Positions 31,425 through 44,117 are shown, numbered from the stretch's first letter. The stretch is DNA of 64,000 nt from Pyrenophora tritici-repentis (GCF_003171515.1 NC_089399.1:124001-188000); one strand, 5' to 3'. Notes: generated from the sequence alone by a model not told the origin. Made by a program: numbers and translations.

Positions 31425-33413
31425 TCAAGATTTTCGATGAATCTCAACCTCGTCCTCCATCCCGCCGTCAACCGCCCCATCATCCCTAACCACGCGACAA
31501 ATCTGTATCTTGGACTTGCCAGACCGGAGAACCAGCGCCTCAAAGTCCACAAGGTAGTGGTTTGGATCGCAATCTTTGGTTGGTTTGATGGTTTCCCAGC
31601 GGAGCGCAGTGGGCGTCTCGGGGCTTCCTGAGTTGGGGACTAGGACGTAGGCGCCTTTGCTGGCGATGAGGCGGCTGGCTTCCGACTTTGAGGCTGCGAG
31701 GCCGGCGGCGTGGAGGACGGTGGGGAAGGAGCCGGGTTGGAGGAGGGAGAGGGGGAGGGTGATGACGGTTTTGTTGGTGTTGGTGTCGGCTGGTGAAGTT
31801 GGAGTTTCTTGGTCGGGTGGTGTGATTGCGCTTGCGCTTGCGGCGAAGGCTTTTTTGTAGGCTAGTAGGTTCTTTTCTGCTTCACTTATTTGTTTAGCAG
31901 AGGCCTTTGTTGGTGTCTCTGCGGTCTTGGTGGAGGAGATTGCGTTGCGGAGGGTGAAGAGGGAGAAGGTGTTTGTGCCTTGGCCGAAGGCGTCCTTGTG
32001 TGCCATTGCTACCTTCTTTGCTTCTGCGGCGCCGTGAGCAAGCTCGACGATTTCTTGGGCGAGGGCGTGTTGGGCGATGCGCTTGGAGGGGTCGCGGTTT
32101 TGGCTCGTCATGAGGAGGGCGATGGAGTCGAGGGGGAGGAAGGTGAAGAGTTTGAGGTAGCGTTCTACATCGGCGTCGGCGGTGCGTAGGAAGTACTGTG
32201 TAGAGAAATTAGCAGTTGATCAACGCTTCTAGTTGTTCCAGTAACCGACCTGGTAGAGATCGAAAGGCTTCAGCATCTGGCCATCGAGCCAGACGGCGTT
32301 GCCAGCGCTTTTACCAAACTTCTCGCCAGACGCCGTTGTAAGTAGAGGTGTGGTCAGTCCGTACGGCGCTTCTTTTGGGTCTTCTTCCTCCGCTCCTCCA
32401 TTCAGGCCATGTATCTTTTGCATGTGGCTGACAGCACCCATTCCCGCGATGATGTTCCCATACTGGTCAGATCCACCGATTTGTAGCTGAACGCCACGAT
32501 CTTTGTACATGCTCCACCAGTCGTAGGCTTGGAAGAGGGGGTAGCTGAATTCGGAGATGGACATGCCTTCGCCGCTTTCCATTCGTAGCTTGACGCTGTG
32601 CATGCATTAGGGCGGGCCTTGAAAGGCGAAATCGACTTACGAGTCGCGACTAAGCATAGCTCCCAATCGCATGCCTGAACCCAGATCCCTCATCAGCTCG
32701 ACGGCGTTGAGCTTCTCTAGCCAGTTCCGGTTGTTGAGAATGGACTGCTTGCGACTGATGTTGTACGAGTACTGGTGCTTGATGCCTAGGCACTTGACAT
32801 TCGTCCATAGTGTCTTCAGCTGTTCGTTGATGCTCCGCACGTTCATGCTCTGTACATCTTCGCCCTGCCGTGAACGTGCCGTTGTTCTCCCAGACGGATC
32901 GCCAATCTGCACTGTGCCTCCACCTAACTACCCAACATTAACTGCCGTTACGCATCGAGTCGTGGGCTTCTCACCAAGCTGACGGCGTAGTAGCCGTGGA
33001 GGTACATCCAGTAGAGCGCCATGAGAGGGAGAAGGTGGCCGACGTGCAACGAGGGGGCTGTTGGGTCTACGCCAACATAGACGCCAATGCGCTTTTCCGT
33101 GAGCAGCCAGTCGAGTGTCTTGCGCCCGCTGCGCCTGTTCAGCATATCTCTTGGAAACTTCAGACATGTCTCCTCACCCAGCAATGTCCTTGACAAATCC
33201 ACGCTCTTCAAGGAGGCTCAGCATACTCTGCTGCATCCCCGTTCGCACCTTCCCCGCCTGCTCTTCCCATCGTGCCCGCCGTACTTCTGGATCCTGTTCC
33301 TCTTCTGCCCATCTCAACTCCGGACGCTCACCACGCGCCAAAGTGTGTTGGAGTCTGATGCATTGGCGACCGATGACTTGTCGTGACCTTGACCAATGCC
33401 GTAATGCCGACAT
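31425..33413 (-). CDS. MSY1: Tyrosyl-tRNA synthetase, mitochondrial
   Basis: Five exons (33178..33413, 32975..33134, 32641..32927, 32250..32595, 31425..32195) with all phases consistent encode 599 aa. This is a class I synthetase that charges mitochondrial tRNA-Tyr. The HIGH signature is [10 protein letters not shown] (HVGH at residues 109-112) and the KMSKS loop is KFGKS (about 320-324). Other core signatures are [27 protein letters not shown] and [12 protein letters not shown]. The C-terminal third carries an S4-like RNA-binding segment ([20 protein letters not shown]) and an additional fungal extension. The N-terminus is Arg-rich without acidic residues at first ([20 protein letters not shown]), a mitochondrial presequence. 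Introns are 43-54 nt. Confidence 0.95.
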
Positions 33414-33779
33414 GGCTTCCAATTGCGCGGCCGTCGAAACTTTGGGGCAGTCCAAAATGCCCGCGTCTCCGCGCTTGCCAAGATGGAAGCCGCCGTCACG
33501 CCGATTGGCTGATCTACATGGACCTTGCAGCTTCCCCGACTACCTCCGCACCTGCACACGTCACCTGCACCTCTCCTGTGCTTACGACGGTGCCTGCATA
33601 TACACCGTCTTCTACTTAGCTACTCAATCAATCCAACATCAATCTACCGTTTCCCTTGCTGTGCCTGCCAAAGTCCATCAACTCTCATCTTGACATCTTG
33701 ATTATAGCTTGCTCTTCCATCTCAACCTCACCCAGAGGCATTGTTTGTCCAATACTTCGAGACCTGTCCTCCTGCCACT
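33414..33779. other. Divergent promoter between MSY1 and the GH36 gene
   Basis: 366 bp. Overlapping short ORFs without motifs. Presumed shared promoter. Confidence 0.4.
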
Positions 33780-36635
33780 ATGTATGCTACACTCAGCTGT
33801 CACCCTCCATTGGGTCAGACGACAACGATTCCCTCAGACAAAGAATCAGTACACCGCCTCCAAGCTGCTTGATGGAAGCAGGTCTGACCATGTGCGCAGG
33901 TTAGAATTACAGTACTTATTGAGAGCTCAGCTGGTTCAGAAAACAATTGGGAAGTTGCGTTGTGGCACAACTTTCATGCATGCGACCAATGGACCAGCTC
34001 TAGCCTGGAGCCGAGTGTTGAGCCTTCTGTGGTATACTCGCCGAATCTACGGGCTGTTAGGAAGCTGACCATGTCAGATGGTAGTCAATCCAAACAGACA
34101 GAATGTGCGGCGTCAGTACTTTACAATTGACCTTGCTGGACGCCCGAAACATGGATCTTCTTTGTCGTATACCGTCACTTTCAGGGCATCAGAAGTATGT
34201 TACAAACATCGGCGGCTGGTGTGATATCTTCACTTCCAAACTTCCCACTGACATATGCAGAATGACCCATGGAAATGGGCGAACGAACATTTTTCCACTT
34301 CGGATGGCCGCCTCATCTACCAATCATCAGAGCCGTTGCCGCAGGACCTGACTTGGTATCTTGAAGGTCTGCCACCGTTCTTGGACATTTCCAAGGAGCA
34401 AAGTGACACGCCTAATACGGTTCTCTGGGACCTCACCTACCCCATTGTGGCAGCGTCTGGCAAGACGTCCGGCCACTCGAGCGAGAAGCTTGGTAAACCA
34501 ACGAACCTGTCCCGCTGGTTTGCGGAGGTCCGACTTTGGGGCCCATGGCTCGCTCCAAGACAGGGTAAGGACCGCTTTCAGCCTGATAAGGAGGCCGTGT
34601 TGGCATCCTTTGAACGTCACGACGGAGTTCATCTTGTGTTGCTCGCAGTCAGTGGTTTGAATGAGGTGCTGACAACGCTTAATCACGATGGTGATGGGAG
34701 AGTCGTTATGAACTCCAATAATGACAGCGACAAAGATGGTCTTGTACGCATCGTTGCTTCAGTAGGACACAGTTTGGAAGATGCTGTAGCAGCCTCCATG
34801 TACTATGTGCGAAAGCTCATCATGGCATACGAACAGTCAACAGGACAGATCAACGAAGAAGAAAAGGCCTTGACTGATGACTTCAAGCCTGAGTGGCTGG
34901 AGAATTGGTATGACGGGTTGACGTACTGCACTTGGAATGGTCTAGGCCAAAAGCTCACCGAAGAGAAGATCTTCGATGCCCTGGAATCTCTCCGCAAGAA
35001 TGAAATCAACATCAGCAACCTTATCATCGACGACAATTGGCAATCACTCAACACGGAAGGCGGCGATCAATTTAGCAATGCCTGGGTTGAGTTCGAAGCA
35101 ACTAAAAATGGGTTTCCACGTGGTCTCAAAGCTACAGTGGGCGATATTCGAAGCAAATACCCGCATATCCGCCATGTTGCTGTCTGGCATGCCATGTTCG
35201 GCTACTGGGGCGGTATTGCGCCAGAAGGCCGCATCGCAAAAGAGTACAAGACCAAGGTCGTCCAACTCAAGGACGGCGTCTCGGGTGGAAAGATCATTGT
35301 CGTCACAGAGGAAGATGTGAACCGCTTCTACAAGGACTTTTACCAATTTCTATCCTCGTGTGGTGTCGACTCTGTCAAGACCGATGCACAGTTCTTCCTG
35401 GATGAACTCCACGACGCAGACGACCGTCGCAATCTGATCAAAGCCTACCAAGACGCATGGTCCATTGCTCAACTTCGCTCCTTTTCCGCGCGAGCCATAT
35501 CCTGCATGTCGCAAGCACCCCCCATCATTTTCCACTCACAACTACCATCCAACAAACCACGTGTGTTGCTCCGGAACTCAGATGACTTCTTCCCTGAAGT
35601 GCCAGCAAGCCATCCATGGCACATCTTCTGCAACGCACACAACTCCATCTTGACCCAGCATCTGAACATTCTGCCTGATTGGGACATGTTCCAAACAAGT
35701 CACGACTACGCTGCTTTTCATGCTGCGGGACGCTGTGTCAGTGGAGGACCAATCTACATCACCGACGTACCAGGCCAGCACGACGTCGATCTCATTGCGC
35801 AGATGACTGGAAACACACCAAGAGGCGACACAGTGATTCTGCGTCCACACACCGTTGGCAAAAGCACAACCGCATACAACGCCTACGATGACACGGCCCT
35901 CCTCAAAGTAAGCACCTACGTCGGCATGGCACACAGCGGCGTCTCCATCCTGGGTGTCTTCAACTGCACCCCCAAGCCCGTCGCCGAACTCATCGGCCTT
36001 GATGCTTTCCCCGGCGCAGAAAAGGGTACCTACGTCATCCGCTCGCACACCGACGGCCAGGTCAGCAAGCCGACAAGCGTGGCTACTAATGCCTCGTTTG
36101 TACATCTCGACCTGCCAGTCCGCGGCTGGGAAATCCTCTCCGCATTCCCTCTTCTGCCATTCACCCTGAAGCGAGAGACAGGCCATGACGTACAGGGCCC
36201 AGAAGACATCCAAGTAGCCATCTTGGGCGTAGTAGGTAAAATGACAGGTGCAGCGGCTATAGTGTCTAGTGACGCATATGTGGATAGGAGTTCGGGTCGA
36301 CTGAGAGTTTGGACTAGTCTCAAGGTTTTGGGATCGTTTGGTAAGTTTAGTTTCAACCTCCCCCCTTTCCCATCCCCTTTCTATACCGCACAGGTATACT
36401 TATTCATTGTGTGTGTGTGTGTGTTCTAGGCCTCTACGTCTCCGATCTCCCCAAACGAGATATCCAAAAGGACTTTTTTGCTGTCTTGTTCGGTCGGCCT
36501 ATTCCTGCGCATTGCGTGAGGGTGAGCAAGCATTGTGAGAATGTGCTTGAGATTGATACGGTGAGGGCGTGGGAGGAGACGGATTCTAGGGCCGGGTGGA
36601 GTAATGAGGTTGTTGTTGAGGTTGTTATTCGGTAG
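33780..36635 (+). CDS. GH36 raffinose synthase-like / alpha-galactosidase
   Basis: Five exons (33780..33848, 33900..34031, 34078..34194, 34261..36340, 36430..36635) with consistent phases give 867 aa. Three small 5' exons are needed: exon 1 encodes MYATLSCHPPLGQTTTIPSD, containing the HPPLGQTT start typical of fungal members. Exon 2 carries NNWEVALWH, and exon 3 ends in TVTFRASE joined to NDPWKWANEHFS. The barrel has LIIDDNWQS, VWHAMFGYWGG and SVKTDAQFFLDEL (candidate nucleophile Asp481), plus RNSDDFFP (Asp547/548, possible acid/base). The family transfers or hydrolyses alpha-galactosyl groups in raffinose-type sugars. No signal peptide, so intracellular. The final intron (89 nt) ends in a GT repeat just before its TCTAG acceptor. 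Confidence 0.92.
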
Positions 36636-37140
36636 TAAAGGGCATGTTCTATGTTCTTGGAAAAAGCTGGAAGAGAATGGAAATTGTGTTTGTGTGATTT
36701 GGTCTTCTTTTCTTGTATCAAAAGGTCTGAGAAGGGGAGGGAGTGCAGCAGCAGCAGCAGCAGGAAAACGTTGACGAACGCACGCACGCACGCATGTAAA
36801 GAAAACAGACTACGCCCAGGTTTGCAAGAAAAAAAGGGGGGTTAAAAAAGGTATCTTCGATAATGCATCCGTCGCTTCCCCGCCTTTGCACGCATAGACA
36901 GACACGGAACAAACAACGCCCGCAGTCCCTTTCGCTCACAAAAGACGTTTCCAAAAGAAATTTGCTGCTATACACTTTTTCCCCTCCTCCTTCGTTGCCT
37001 GCCCACACACCGATTCCCAAGAGAAAGCGTCTCAGTCATAACTTTGTCGTTTCCCTTGCCGTGTCCCTTCCGTGTCCCCGTGCCCGAACAACCACGCAGA
37101 TTGCCAGAGATGGCATGGTTATATATGTGTCTATCCCTCA
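36636..37140. other. Convergent 3' intergenic region with microsatellites
   Basis: Contains a CAG repeat (36747-36764) and an ACGC repeat (36778-36792). It lies between the 3' ends of the GH36 and WD40 genes; no gene recognised. Confidence 0.5.
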
Positions 37141-39474
37141 TCATAACTTGACGCCCCAGATACCACGTCCACCGGCAACACCAACCCATTCGCCGCCCTG
37201 GCCCGTAAGCGCACTCTGCGGTGCCCAACTGATATTGCCGACTTCGTAGTCGCATCTCCAGCTAGCATACGGACCCTTTTGACCGACGGGTACGTTTTGA
37301 GCGCCAGCAGCACCGTTTGCAGCATGTGTGGTTGGGGGTGCGGCAGGAGGTTGAGTGGAGGCGTGTTCGCCGCTGATTGTAGCGCCGTTGTTTGCGTGCA
37401 ACAGGTCCCAGATGAGGACGAGAGAATCGTCACCGCCAGAGGCGAGCATGCCGCGTCGAGACGGGTTCCATTCTATGCTGTTGACGGCAGCGGAGTGGCC
37501 GCGCAGTTCGAGGAGGGCTTGGCCGGGTTGCCGGACGTCGAGGATGCGGATGAGGTTTGAATCGGCGGCGAAGGTGGCGAGGAGGTGGGAGTCGTGAGGG
37601 GATGCGGCGAGTCGGAGGAGTGGAGGCGCATACGACATGGTTTGCTGCGCTTTGGTGGGCGACATGCGGCCGCCTGTTGGTGAGCCTGTAGGGGGGGTTA
37701 GCAGTTGGCTGGGAGGATGACGGCGAAAGTACTGACCTTTGTCTCTATCACCACCCTTATCTGAGGGCTCGTAGATGATTGTGCTGTGTTCTAGACTGCG
37801 GAGGTCAAACATGCGGACACTGCCATCGGCACCACAGCTGACAAAGACATCAACGCTGCCTGCGCAGAAGCGCACATCGAAGACTTCCTTGTCGTGCGCA
37901 ATCAATTGTGTCTTGGCTGTCAGAGACGGTATGTCCCATATCGTACAGGTTGTGTCTATACTGGAGGTAATGATGAGTTTGGGCGACATGGTGTTCCAAT
38001 CGAGGGATGTGAGGGGTGCGGTGTGTTCGGGCGTCTTGGAGTTTGAGAGGAGCGCGAGCGGGGTGAGCTTAGGGAGTTGGGGCTCTCGGGTGTTGACAGA
38101 CGATGAGCGAGTGATTGTGTTGCTCATGTTGTTTCCAGAGGCTTGGGGTAGTGACCACAGGCGCAGGTGGTCGCCAGACGTTGCGAGGAGGTCGGTAGAC
38201 TGCTTCTGCGACGATGGCGGCTCCCATAGCATTCGCGTGACGGGAAAGGAGCATGTAGCTTCGGCGATTGCGTTGTACTCGACGCCGTAGGGTGTTGCGC
38301 CGGGAGACGAGACATCCTGGGGCGCAATTTGGGTGTCCAGGATGCGAATGAAATTGTGGTTGTCTTCTAGATAACTGCCCACGGCCATCTTGCCGGCGCT
38401 GTTACCGCCAGGAACACTCCATTTACACCAGTCGTAGGCGTATATGCTCCATGGCGCGAGGTAGTTGCTGTTCGAGGGCACCTTGATCTGGTCGCTGACC
38501 ATGTTAGTGCCGTGGACGCCCATGCTCCCCTCATGGTCCATGGTCGAGTTTGCGCGAGGCCTAATATCAGCCAGGCCGAGCGGCGACTGCGAGGCGGCGC
38601 CAGAAGGGGTGGTGGGGTAATACTTCTGGGCCGGAGTTCCAGCGGCGTACTTGGGTTGCTGTTCAGGGGGCGTATTGGAAAAAGGAATGTATTTTTGATC
38701 GGGGCCCAGGCCAGCTGGGCTCGAGCGCGAGTAGGAATGCGACGAGTGCGGAGAGTGCTGTGGCTGCGAGATAGTGTTTGAGCGCGTGGGGAGCGTGTAT
38801 TGCTGCGCGTTGCTGGCTATTTGCGTCTGGGTAGGCACGACGGGTGCCGTGTAGGCGGTAGACGGCCCCGGTCGCTGCTGCTGCTGTTGTTGTTGTTGCG
38901 CCTGGCCTGAGCCGCCCGCGGGCTGGAGACTGCCGGGTACTGCCGGGGCGCCATATTGGCTGTTCTGGGGAGTGCCATGGTCAACGCTGATGTTGGGCGC
39001 CGATCGATAGTTGTCGGGCGGGTTATACATGGGCTGCGCCGACGCCGACGAGGGCGGGGGGCCAACATGTTGACCTGCGTTGTTCTGCCCATGAAGGTCT
39101 TCGGTAGTGCGTCCTCCTATCGTCGGTGCTCGTTGGCGTGGTGTCTCAAAACTCGAATTCGCAGCGGGCGGTGCCGTCGACGGCAGATATCCCTCAGCTT
39201 GTGCCTGTGCCTGTGTCTGTGGCTGCTGGCCATTTCCACTGCTCCCGGGCAAGAAGGCGTCGGTACCTGCCCGAGTGGTGCCTTGGGTGGCGCCCCGCAG
39301 ATTGCCTCCAGGTGCTCCTATACCTACCGTCGAGAGATACACATCAGCCCATATTCACACATTTCATGGCCAAAGAGCCCAAGATGCCTACATACTTCCT
39401 AGCGCCGACGCCGCAGCGTAGATGCCCTGCGCTGGATCGTTATGCGCGTGGTGGTTATGATGGCCGAACGGCAT
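37141..39474 (-). CDS. WD40-repeat adaptor protein, DCAF7/WDR68-like
   Basis: Exons 39396..39474, 39323..37737 and 37685..37141 encode 736 aa. Exon 1 (MPFGHHNHHAHNDPAQGIYA) is His-rich and joins across a 72-nt intron. Residues up to about 280 are Gln/Ser/Pro-rich, with a (Q)8 tract. The WD40 propeller then has the DCAF7/LWD1/TTG1 signatures APWSIYAYDWCKW, GSYLEDNHNFIRILD, TRMLWEPP, LLATSGDHLRLW, TSLDWNT, DTTCTIWDI, AHDKEVFDVRF, ADGSVRMFDLR, NSIEWNPSRRGMLASGGDD and a final NISWAP. Animal and plant relatives are scaffolds for kinases and transcription factors and DDB1-CUL4 adaptors. The second intron (37686-37736, 51 nt, donor GTCAGT, branch GCTAAC) is a multiple of three and has no stop, so its retention would add 17 residues. 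Confidence 0.9.
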
Positions 39475-40001
39475 GGCGCTTGCAATGAGCAATGCGCTGA
39501 CAAGAGGAAAAGAAAGCGTGGCCCTGGGCTGAGGCGGCGCGTAAACTTATGAGAGAGAAGCAGCAAGGTGTGGTTGGGGTTCAAGATGCCCTGGCTGCGG
39601 CTCTATCTCGGCTGATGTTCCCCACCACCCCTCCAGCGAGTGCGAGCGCCTCGACTGACACCCTGAGTGCTGTTTTGCGACTGCAGCTCTACGACGCAGA
39701 CGCTTGCGAGTATATTTACTTTGAGAGCGGTAGTATTGGAATGTGATTGTGTAGAATTAGCCCGAGTGCTCTTGTTAGTACCGAAATGTTCGTAGCTAGT
39801 TATAGGACGTCCCCGTTAACTGTAGGTTAAAGAGGCCGCTGCTCTGTTGGGCTTTTACTCTCCCACTCTCTTCACGTCGTCTGTGGGTGCACTGTTCGCT
39901 TGGGATTCATGCTACTTCTCCTGGCAAGCCGCATCACCAACATACCCATAGCCACCCACAGAGCCCTGCCTCTTGCTGCCCATTTACGCCGGCTTGTCAC
40001 T
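39475..40001. other. Divergent promoter between WD40 gene and CAB4
   Basis: 527 bp with no supported gene. It carries the 5' regions of both genes. Confidence 0.4.
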
Positions 40002-41210
40002 ATGCCGCCGTCTCACAAGCCTGTCCGCCGTGCACTGCTGCTGCTGCCGCCCGCACCATCGCCATCGTCATATGCATCACTCAAGGCCGCCTACAACGCG
40101 CCACTATTCACCGTCTTGAAAGAGCTGGCCACATGTCCATCCAGGGTCCAAGGTGCCACACTTTTAGAAATTGTATTGCCATGTCCGCATCTATACGGCC
40201 ATCTTGATGCGCCACGGGCACTGCACTACGCTACCACTCAGCAGCTCGTGGCCGACCTCTACAAGCTCATCTGCATCACTGCGAGCAGAGAAGCCATCGA
40301 CACAGAGGATGATGAGGGCATCGACGCCCGCGTTGTGCTCGTTGCATATCCCAGGAATGGTCAGTTGACGGCGCCCCTGCCTGATGCTACTCCAGAGCAA
40401 GAGCTGCAAGGACCGGTGATCGACATGCACACACTAGCCAAGAGTTTGCGAGTCTGGGACGCCGTCTACTCTGTCGAGAGCGAAGAGGGCGAGCAGGTGC
40501 TAAAGAGCTTTCTTTCCTCGTCCATCTCTCAGCAAGCTGTTACCAAAGTCCGGGGTGGTATAGTCAGTGTCGAAACCTCAGAACCAGAGCCCTCGGCCGA
40601 CCAGGCCGTGAATCACCTCTCCGTCGCTGTTGGGGGGACATTCGATCATCTACATATTGGTCACAAGCTTCTGATCACCATGTCTGCCTTTATGCTTGGT
40701 AGAAGATCGCCGTCTACCCCCGATGCACCCCCAAGTGTACTCACCGTCGGAATCACCGGCGACGCCCTGCTACAGAATAAGAAATTCGCTGAACACCTGG
40801 AAAGCTGGAAGGAGCGCCAACGATCCGTACACGCTTTCCTTTCTTCTCTCGTCTACTTTGGCCCCGAGAATGATGAGCGCGTCTGCATACGAGAAGTCCA
40901 AGCTCCCGGGCCGAACGGACATGTCGTCAACGTCGACTATCCTTTCGGCTTGACCATCAGATATGTCGAGATCTGGGATCCGTTTGGCCCAACCATCACC
41001 GACAGGGACATTTCTGCCTTGGTCCTCTCCCTCGAGACGCGGAGTGGGGGTGCTGCCGTCAACAAAAAGCGGGTTGAGCAGGGGTGGGGTCCCCTGGAGG
41101 TGTTTGAAGTTGCCGTTCTCGATGCCAGCGAAGAAGACAACGTGGATGAGACGTTCCAGAGCAAGCTGAGCAGTACCGAGATCCGTCGCAAACGGAGCGA
41201 GCGTACATAA
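40002..41210 (+). CDS. CAB4: Pantetheine-phosphate adenylyltransferase (PPAT)
   Basis: A single exon; 402 aa from MPPSHKPVRRALLLLPPAPS. An in-frame ATG at 39909 would add 31 residues and is possible but less conserved-looking. The catalytic domain has the nucleotidyltransferase signature VAVGGTFDHLHIGHKLLIT (TxxxHxGH), then LTVGITGDALLQNKKF and DPFGPTITDRDISALVLSLE. The terminal part has STEIRRKR, which corresponds to the ISSTxIR motif. The enzyme makes dephospho-CoA from 4'-phosphopantetheine and ATP. The fungal and animal N-terminal extension of about 200 residues is present. Unlike animal CoA synthase it carries no C-terminal dephospho-CoA kinase domain, as in yeast Cab4. Confidence 0.93.
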   Translation: MPPSHKPVRRALLLLPPAPSPSSYASLKAAYNAPLFTVLKELATCPSRVQGATLLEIVLPCPHLYGHLDAPRALHYATTQQLVADLYKLICITASREAIDTEDDEGIDARVVLVAYPRNGQLTAPLPDATPEQELQGPVIDMHTLAKSLRVWDAVYSVESEEGEQVLKSFLSSSISQQAVTKVRGGIVSVETSEPEPSADQAVNHLSVAVGGTFDHLHIGHKLLITMSAFMLGRRSPSTPDAPPSVLTVGITGDALLQNKKFAEHLESWKERQRSVHAFLSSLVYFGPENDERVCIREVQAPGPNGHVVNVDYPFGLTIRYVEIWDPFGPTITDRDISALVLSLETRSGGAAVNKKRVEQGWGPLEVFEVAVLDASEEDNVDETFQSKLSSTEIRRKRSERT

Positions 41211-42508
41211 CTCAGGGCGGAAGCACGTCCTCGTCGGAATATATGATGGCATCGCTGCATATTCAGCCCATTGAAGTCATCAAGAATTGTTTTCTGCCGC
41301 TTTTCCGCCACTAATAGGCTCCTATATTCTGACAGGGACATGAGAGCCTGACCGGGGTAGCAAACCGACGGCCAGACACGTCTTTCAGCGTCTGGCGATA
41401 TGTGGCCCAATCCAAGTCGACGACATGAAAAAGACGAGGCGACGAGGCGACGAGTCGTCTAGGGTGAGTGTTTGTGCAACGATACACGACGGCGCAAGTC
41501 CGCATGACGTTAGCGGGCCGGGTCAAGTATAGGGCTTGTACCGTACATGGGCAACACGTCGCTATCAGGTGAGGAACAGTGGGCAGTTTGGACGTATGTG
41601 ATTGTCATGATGCGCTCGCGGGTAACACCGCAGGAGCATACCCAAGGTGTGAAGTTGAGGCCATGAATACTATATGCAGACGAATCGTGACAACGCACTC
41701 CCCTCCGGCGCATGCATGCTTGATACACGTCTCAGCCCGTTTTGCGGCTCTATTCAAGCCCATGTCGTCAGCAGAGAGCTGTCTCTCCAGCATCCAGCCA
41801 AGGCCACCCAAGTACACGGCAGTGGTAATGGTCCGGATGACGGAATGTGGGTCGGGTGATTGGCGTCACAAGCGCATCAGATGCATGCAATGCTTCGTTG
41901 GCAACGCAGCGAGGCGACGGAAATTTGATTCGAAGCAGGCTCGAATCGAGACATGGGCTGCTGCCCCACCCCGTCATGTTGTGCAGCCGTCGACAAGGAC
42001 GAATGGATTCTTATCGCTCGGGAGGAGCCATGTTCCCGTCACTCGACGGGTGCTTATGGCGGGCGGCCGCGTCGAGCGAAGGTCATGTGAGCGCTAGGCG
42101 GTTTGCAGGCTAAGTGGGCGTGTGCCATTGGAGATTTGCAGCGGGCGTACAGGGTTGTGGCTGCAAGTGCAGGTTGCGTGTCCAGTCGTCCCTCCGCAAC
42201 TTCAGCGACGCTTAGCTGACTACTGGCAAACTGGTCATGCCTTTGCCTGTCTCTCCCCGACCGTGCCCCTCTGGCCTCTCTCCGCTTGCCATCGAACCGG
42301 ACGTTGCCATCGGATAACACCACGTTGTCACAAGACAACCACCTGCTGCTGCTACTTGTCTATCCAACTACTTGCCGCCACATCTGTCCACCCACCCGGC
42401 CCGATCTTTTCCTGCCACCAACTGACCCTATATCCACGGTGCAGTGCCCACTACTCCTAGGCTGCTGGAGGGCTGAGTGGTAGACGGCTTTCTCTACAGC
42501 CGTCATGC
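41211..42508. other. Intergenic, CAB4 to F-box gene
   Basis: 1.3 kb. Several ORFs of 60-172 codons overlap on both strands and none shows a motif or splice structure. No repeat recognised. Confidence 0.4.
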
Positions 42509-44117
42509 ATGGTCCCACATAAAATGGGTATCCTCGATCTTGCCGATGAGCTTCTTCGCATCATCCTCGAATATGTTGCCTCTGAGCCTGAAAAGCCCAT
42601 CAGTCTGGAGCGCCGCGCCTATCTCTCCCAGGAGAGCTTCAAGCTGCCCGTGCCGCAAGAAGACAACCAGGTCCAAACTATTGCTGCCTTTCGCCTGACG
42701 TGCAGGAAGTTCTCCGACCTCGGTGTCATCCATCAGTTCTCGCGCGTTACGACACGCTTCTCAAGGAGGGGTCTTAGCCGTCTGGAGAGGATCGCAAATG
42801 AGCCGCACATTGCGGGCCGTGTGAAGAAGTTTAGTTACATGGTGCCGTTCTTCTACGCCGAAGGTACCCGCTCCAGCTCTGGACTGCTCACACGACACTG
42901 ACCCATCAGCAGGACGGGAACGCATACAAGAACTCCTCCGTACGCGCCCAGAAAGCCTCGGCCTTGTTGATCTCCGACACTTTCAAGACAAGGTGAATGA
43001 ACAAAAGGACATTGTAAGAACGAGAGAGGATGCTCGAGTCCTCCAATTTGCCCTCCAGCGATTCACCTCCCTCCAGCATATCCAGATCCTGCGAGTTCAG
43101 GATCGACAAGAGGGTGAACTGATCCACTACATGAGGCAGTACGACGAACTGACCGATTTGGTGCCGAAATGGCCACCAGCATGCTTACACAGTGCGAAGA
43201 CTATGGGTCAGGCCCTCCTCGCTTCCCGATCACCATGCTCACGCTTCTCATCGCCGATGCTGAGCCCCCAAAGCGTCCTAGGTGCCGCTAACGATCCGCC
43301 CACGGCCATGGGCGTCCTCGCCGAACGCTTGACTTGTCTAGAGTTACATTTTGATGACAGTACGGATTTGGACGAACGCATGCGCCGTCTATCCCCCTTG
43401 TCCAAGGCCGTGTTTACCGCAGCTAAGAATATTGAGGCTGTACACGTTGGCTTTCCTTCCTACCGCCCACTCACTCTTCGACTAGAGGAGCTTTTCCACA
43501 ACGTCAAATGGGAAAAATTACACGCCTTTGGAATCCAGGCATGGCGTCTCGATGCTGACGAAATTATCGGCCTGGCTCAGAGACACCGAGAAACATTGCG
43601 CGGTCTGCGTCTTCGCGATGTACTTCTTAAAGAAGGCAGTCGCTGGAATGACGTGCTTCCGTGCCTACGAGATGATCTCGTCAAACTCGACTGGATCAGT
43701 CTAAGACGAATCGACTATGAAAAGCATTTCGATGAGCAGGTAGTCCTGGGGGCCGAGGTTCCAGACGATCCACTGGTCGGGAGTGACAGCAGTGACGAAA
43801 GCGACTGGGAATACGAACACGAACAAGAGGATCTGGATCCCTCGGATGACCACAGTGGTAGCGGGGATGAACCCGACGACAGCTCCATGGCTGGCACGGA
43901 TTCGGATGCCGAGACCGATGAGCCCGAGCAAGGTGGCATTCTACATTTCCCGCCAATGCCCGACACCCCAGCTTCGGTTACTTGGTGCAATTGCAACGGC
44001 CACATGGATAGTGTTGAGGCTTTGGGTGATGATGGCATCATGGTCACCAATCAACAACGAAAATTCTGGGAGAAGTGGGTTGTGAGGAAGATCTGCACCG
44101 AACATGGTCACAAATGA
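42509..44117 (+). CDS. F-box-like domain protein with acidic C-terminus
   Basis: Exons 42509..42863 and 42913..44117 encode 519 aa. A second ATG at 42524 is the alternative start. The N-terminus DLADELLRIILEYVASE followed by RLTCRKFSDLG fits an F-box (LP.ELL..I), which would bind SKP1 in an SCF ubiquitin ligase. The middle is helical and Leu-rich without countable LRRs, and mentions of ERLTCLELHFDDS and LRGLRLRDVLL suggest LRR-like strands. A strongly acidic segment (DSSDESDWEYEHEQEDLDPS) precedes the end. The 49-nt intron has donor GTACCC and acceptor GCAG and restores the frame to GRERIQELLRTRPE. Target unknown. Confidence 0.8.

Noticed and set aside
41579..42113. Overlapping ORFs of up to 172 codons between CAB4 and the F-box gene
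   Set aside because: Several frames are open at once with Cys/Arg/His-rich nonsense-like translations and no splice support.
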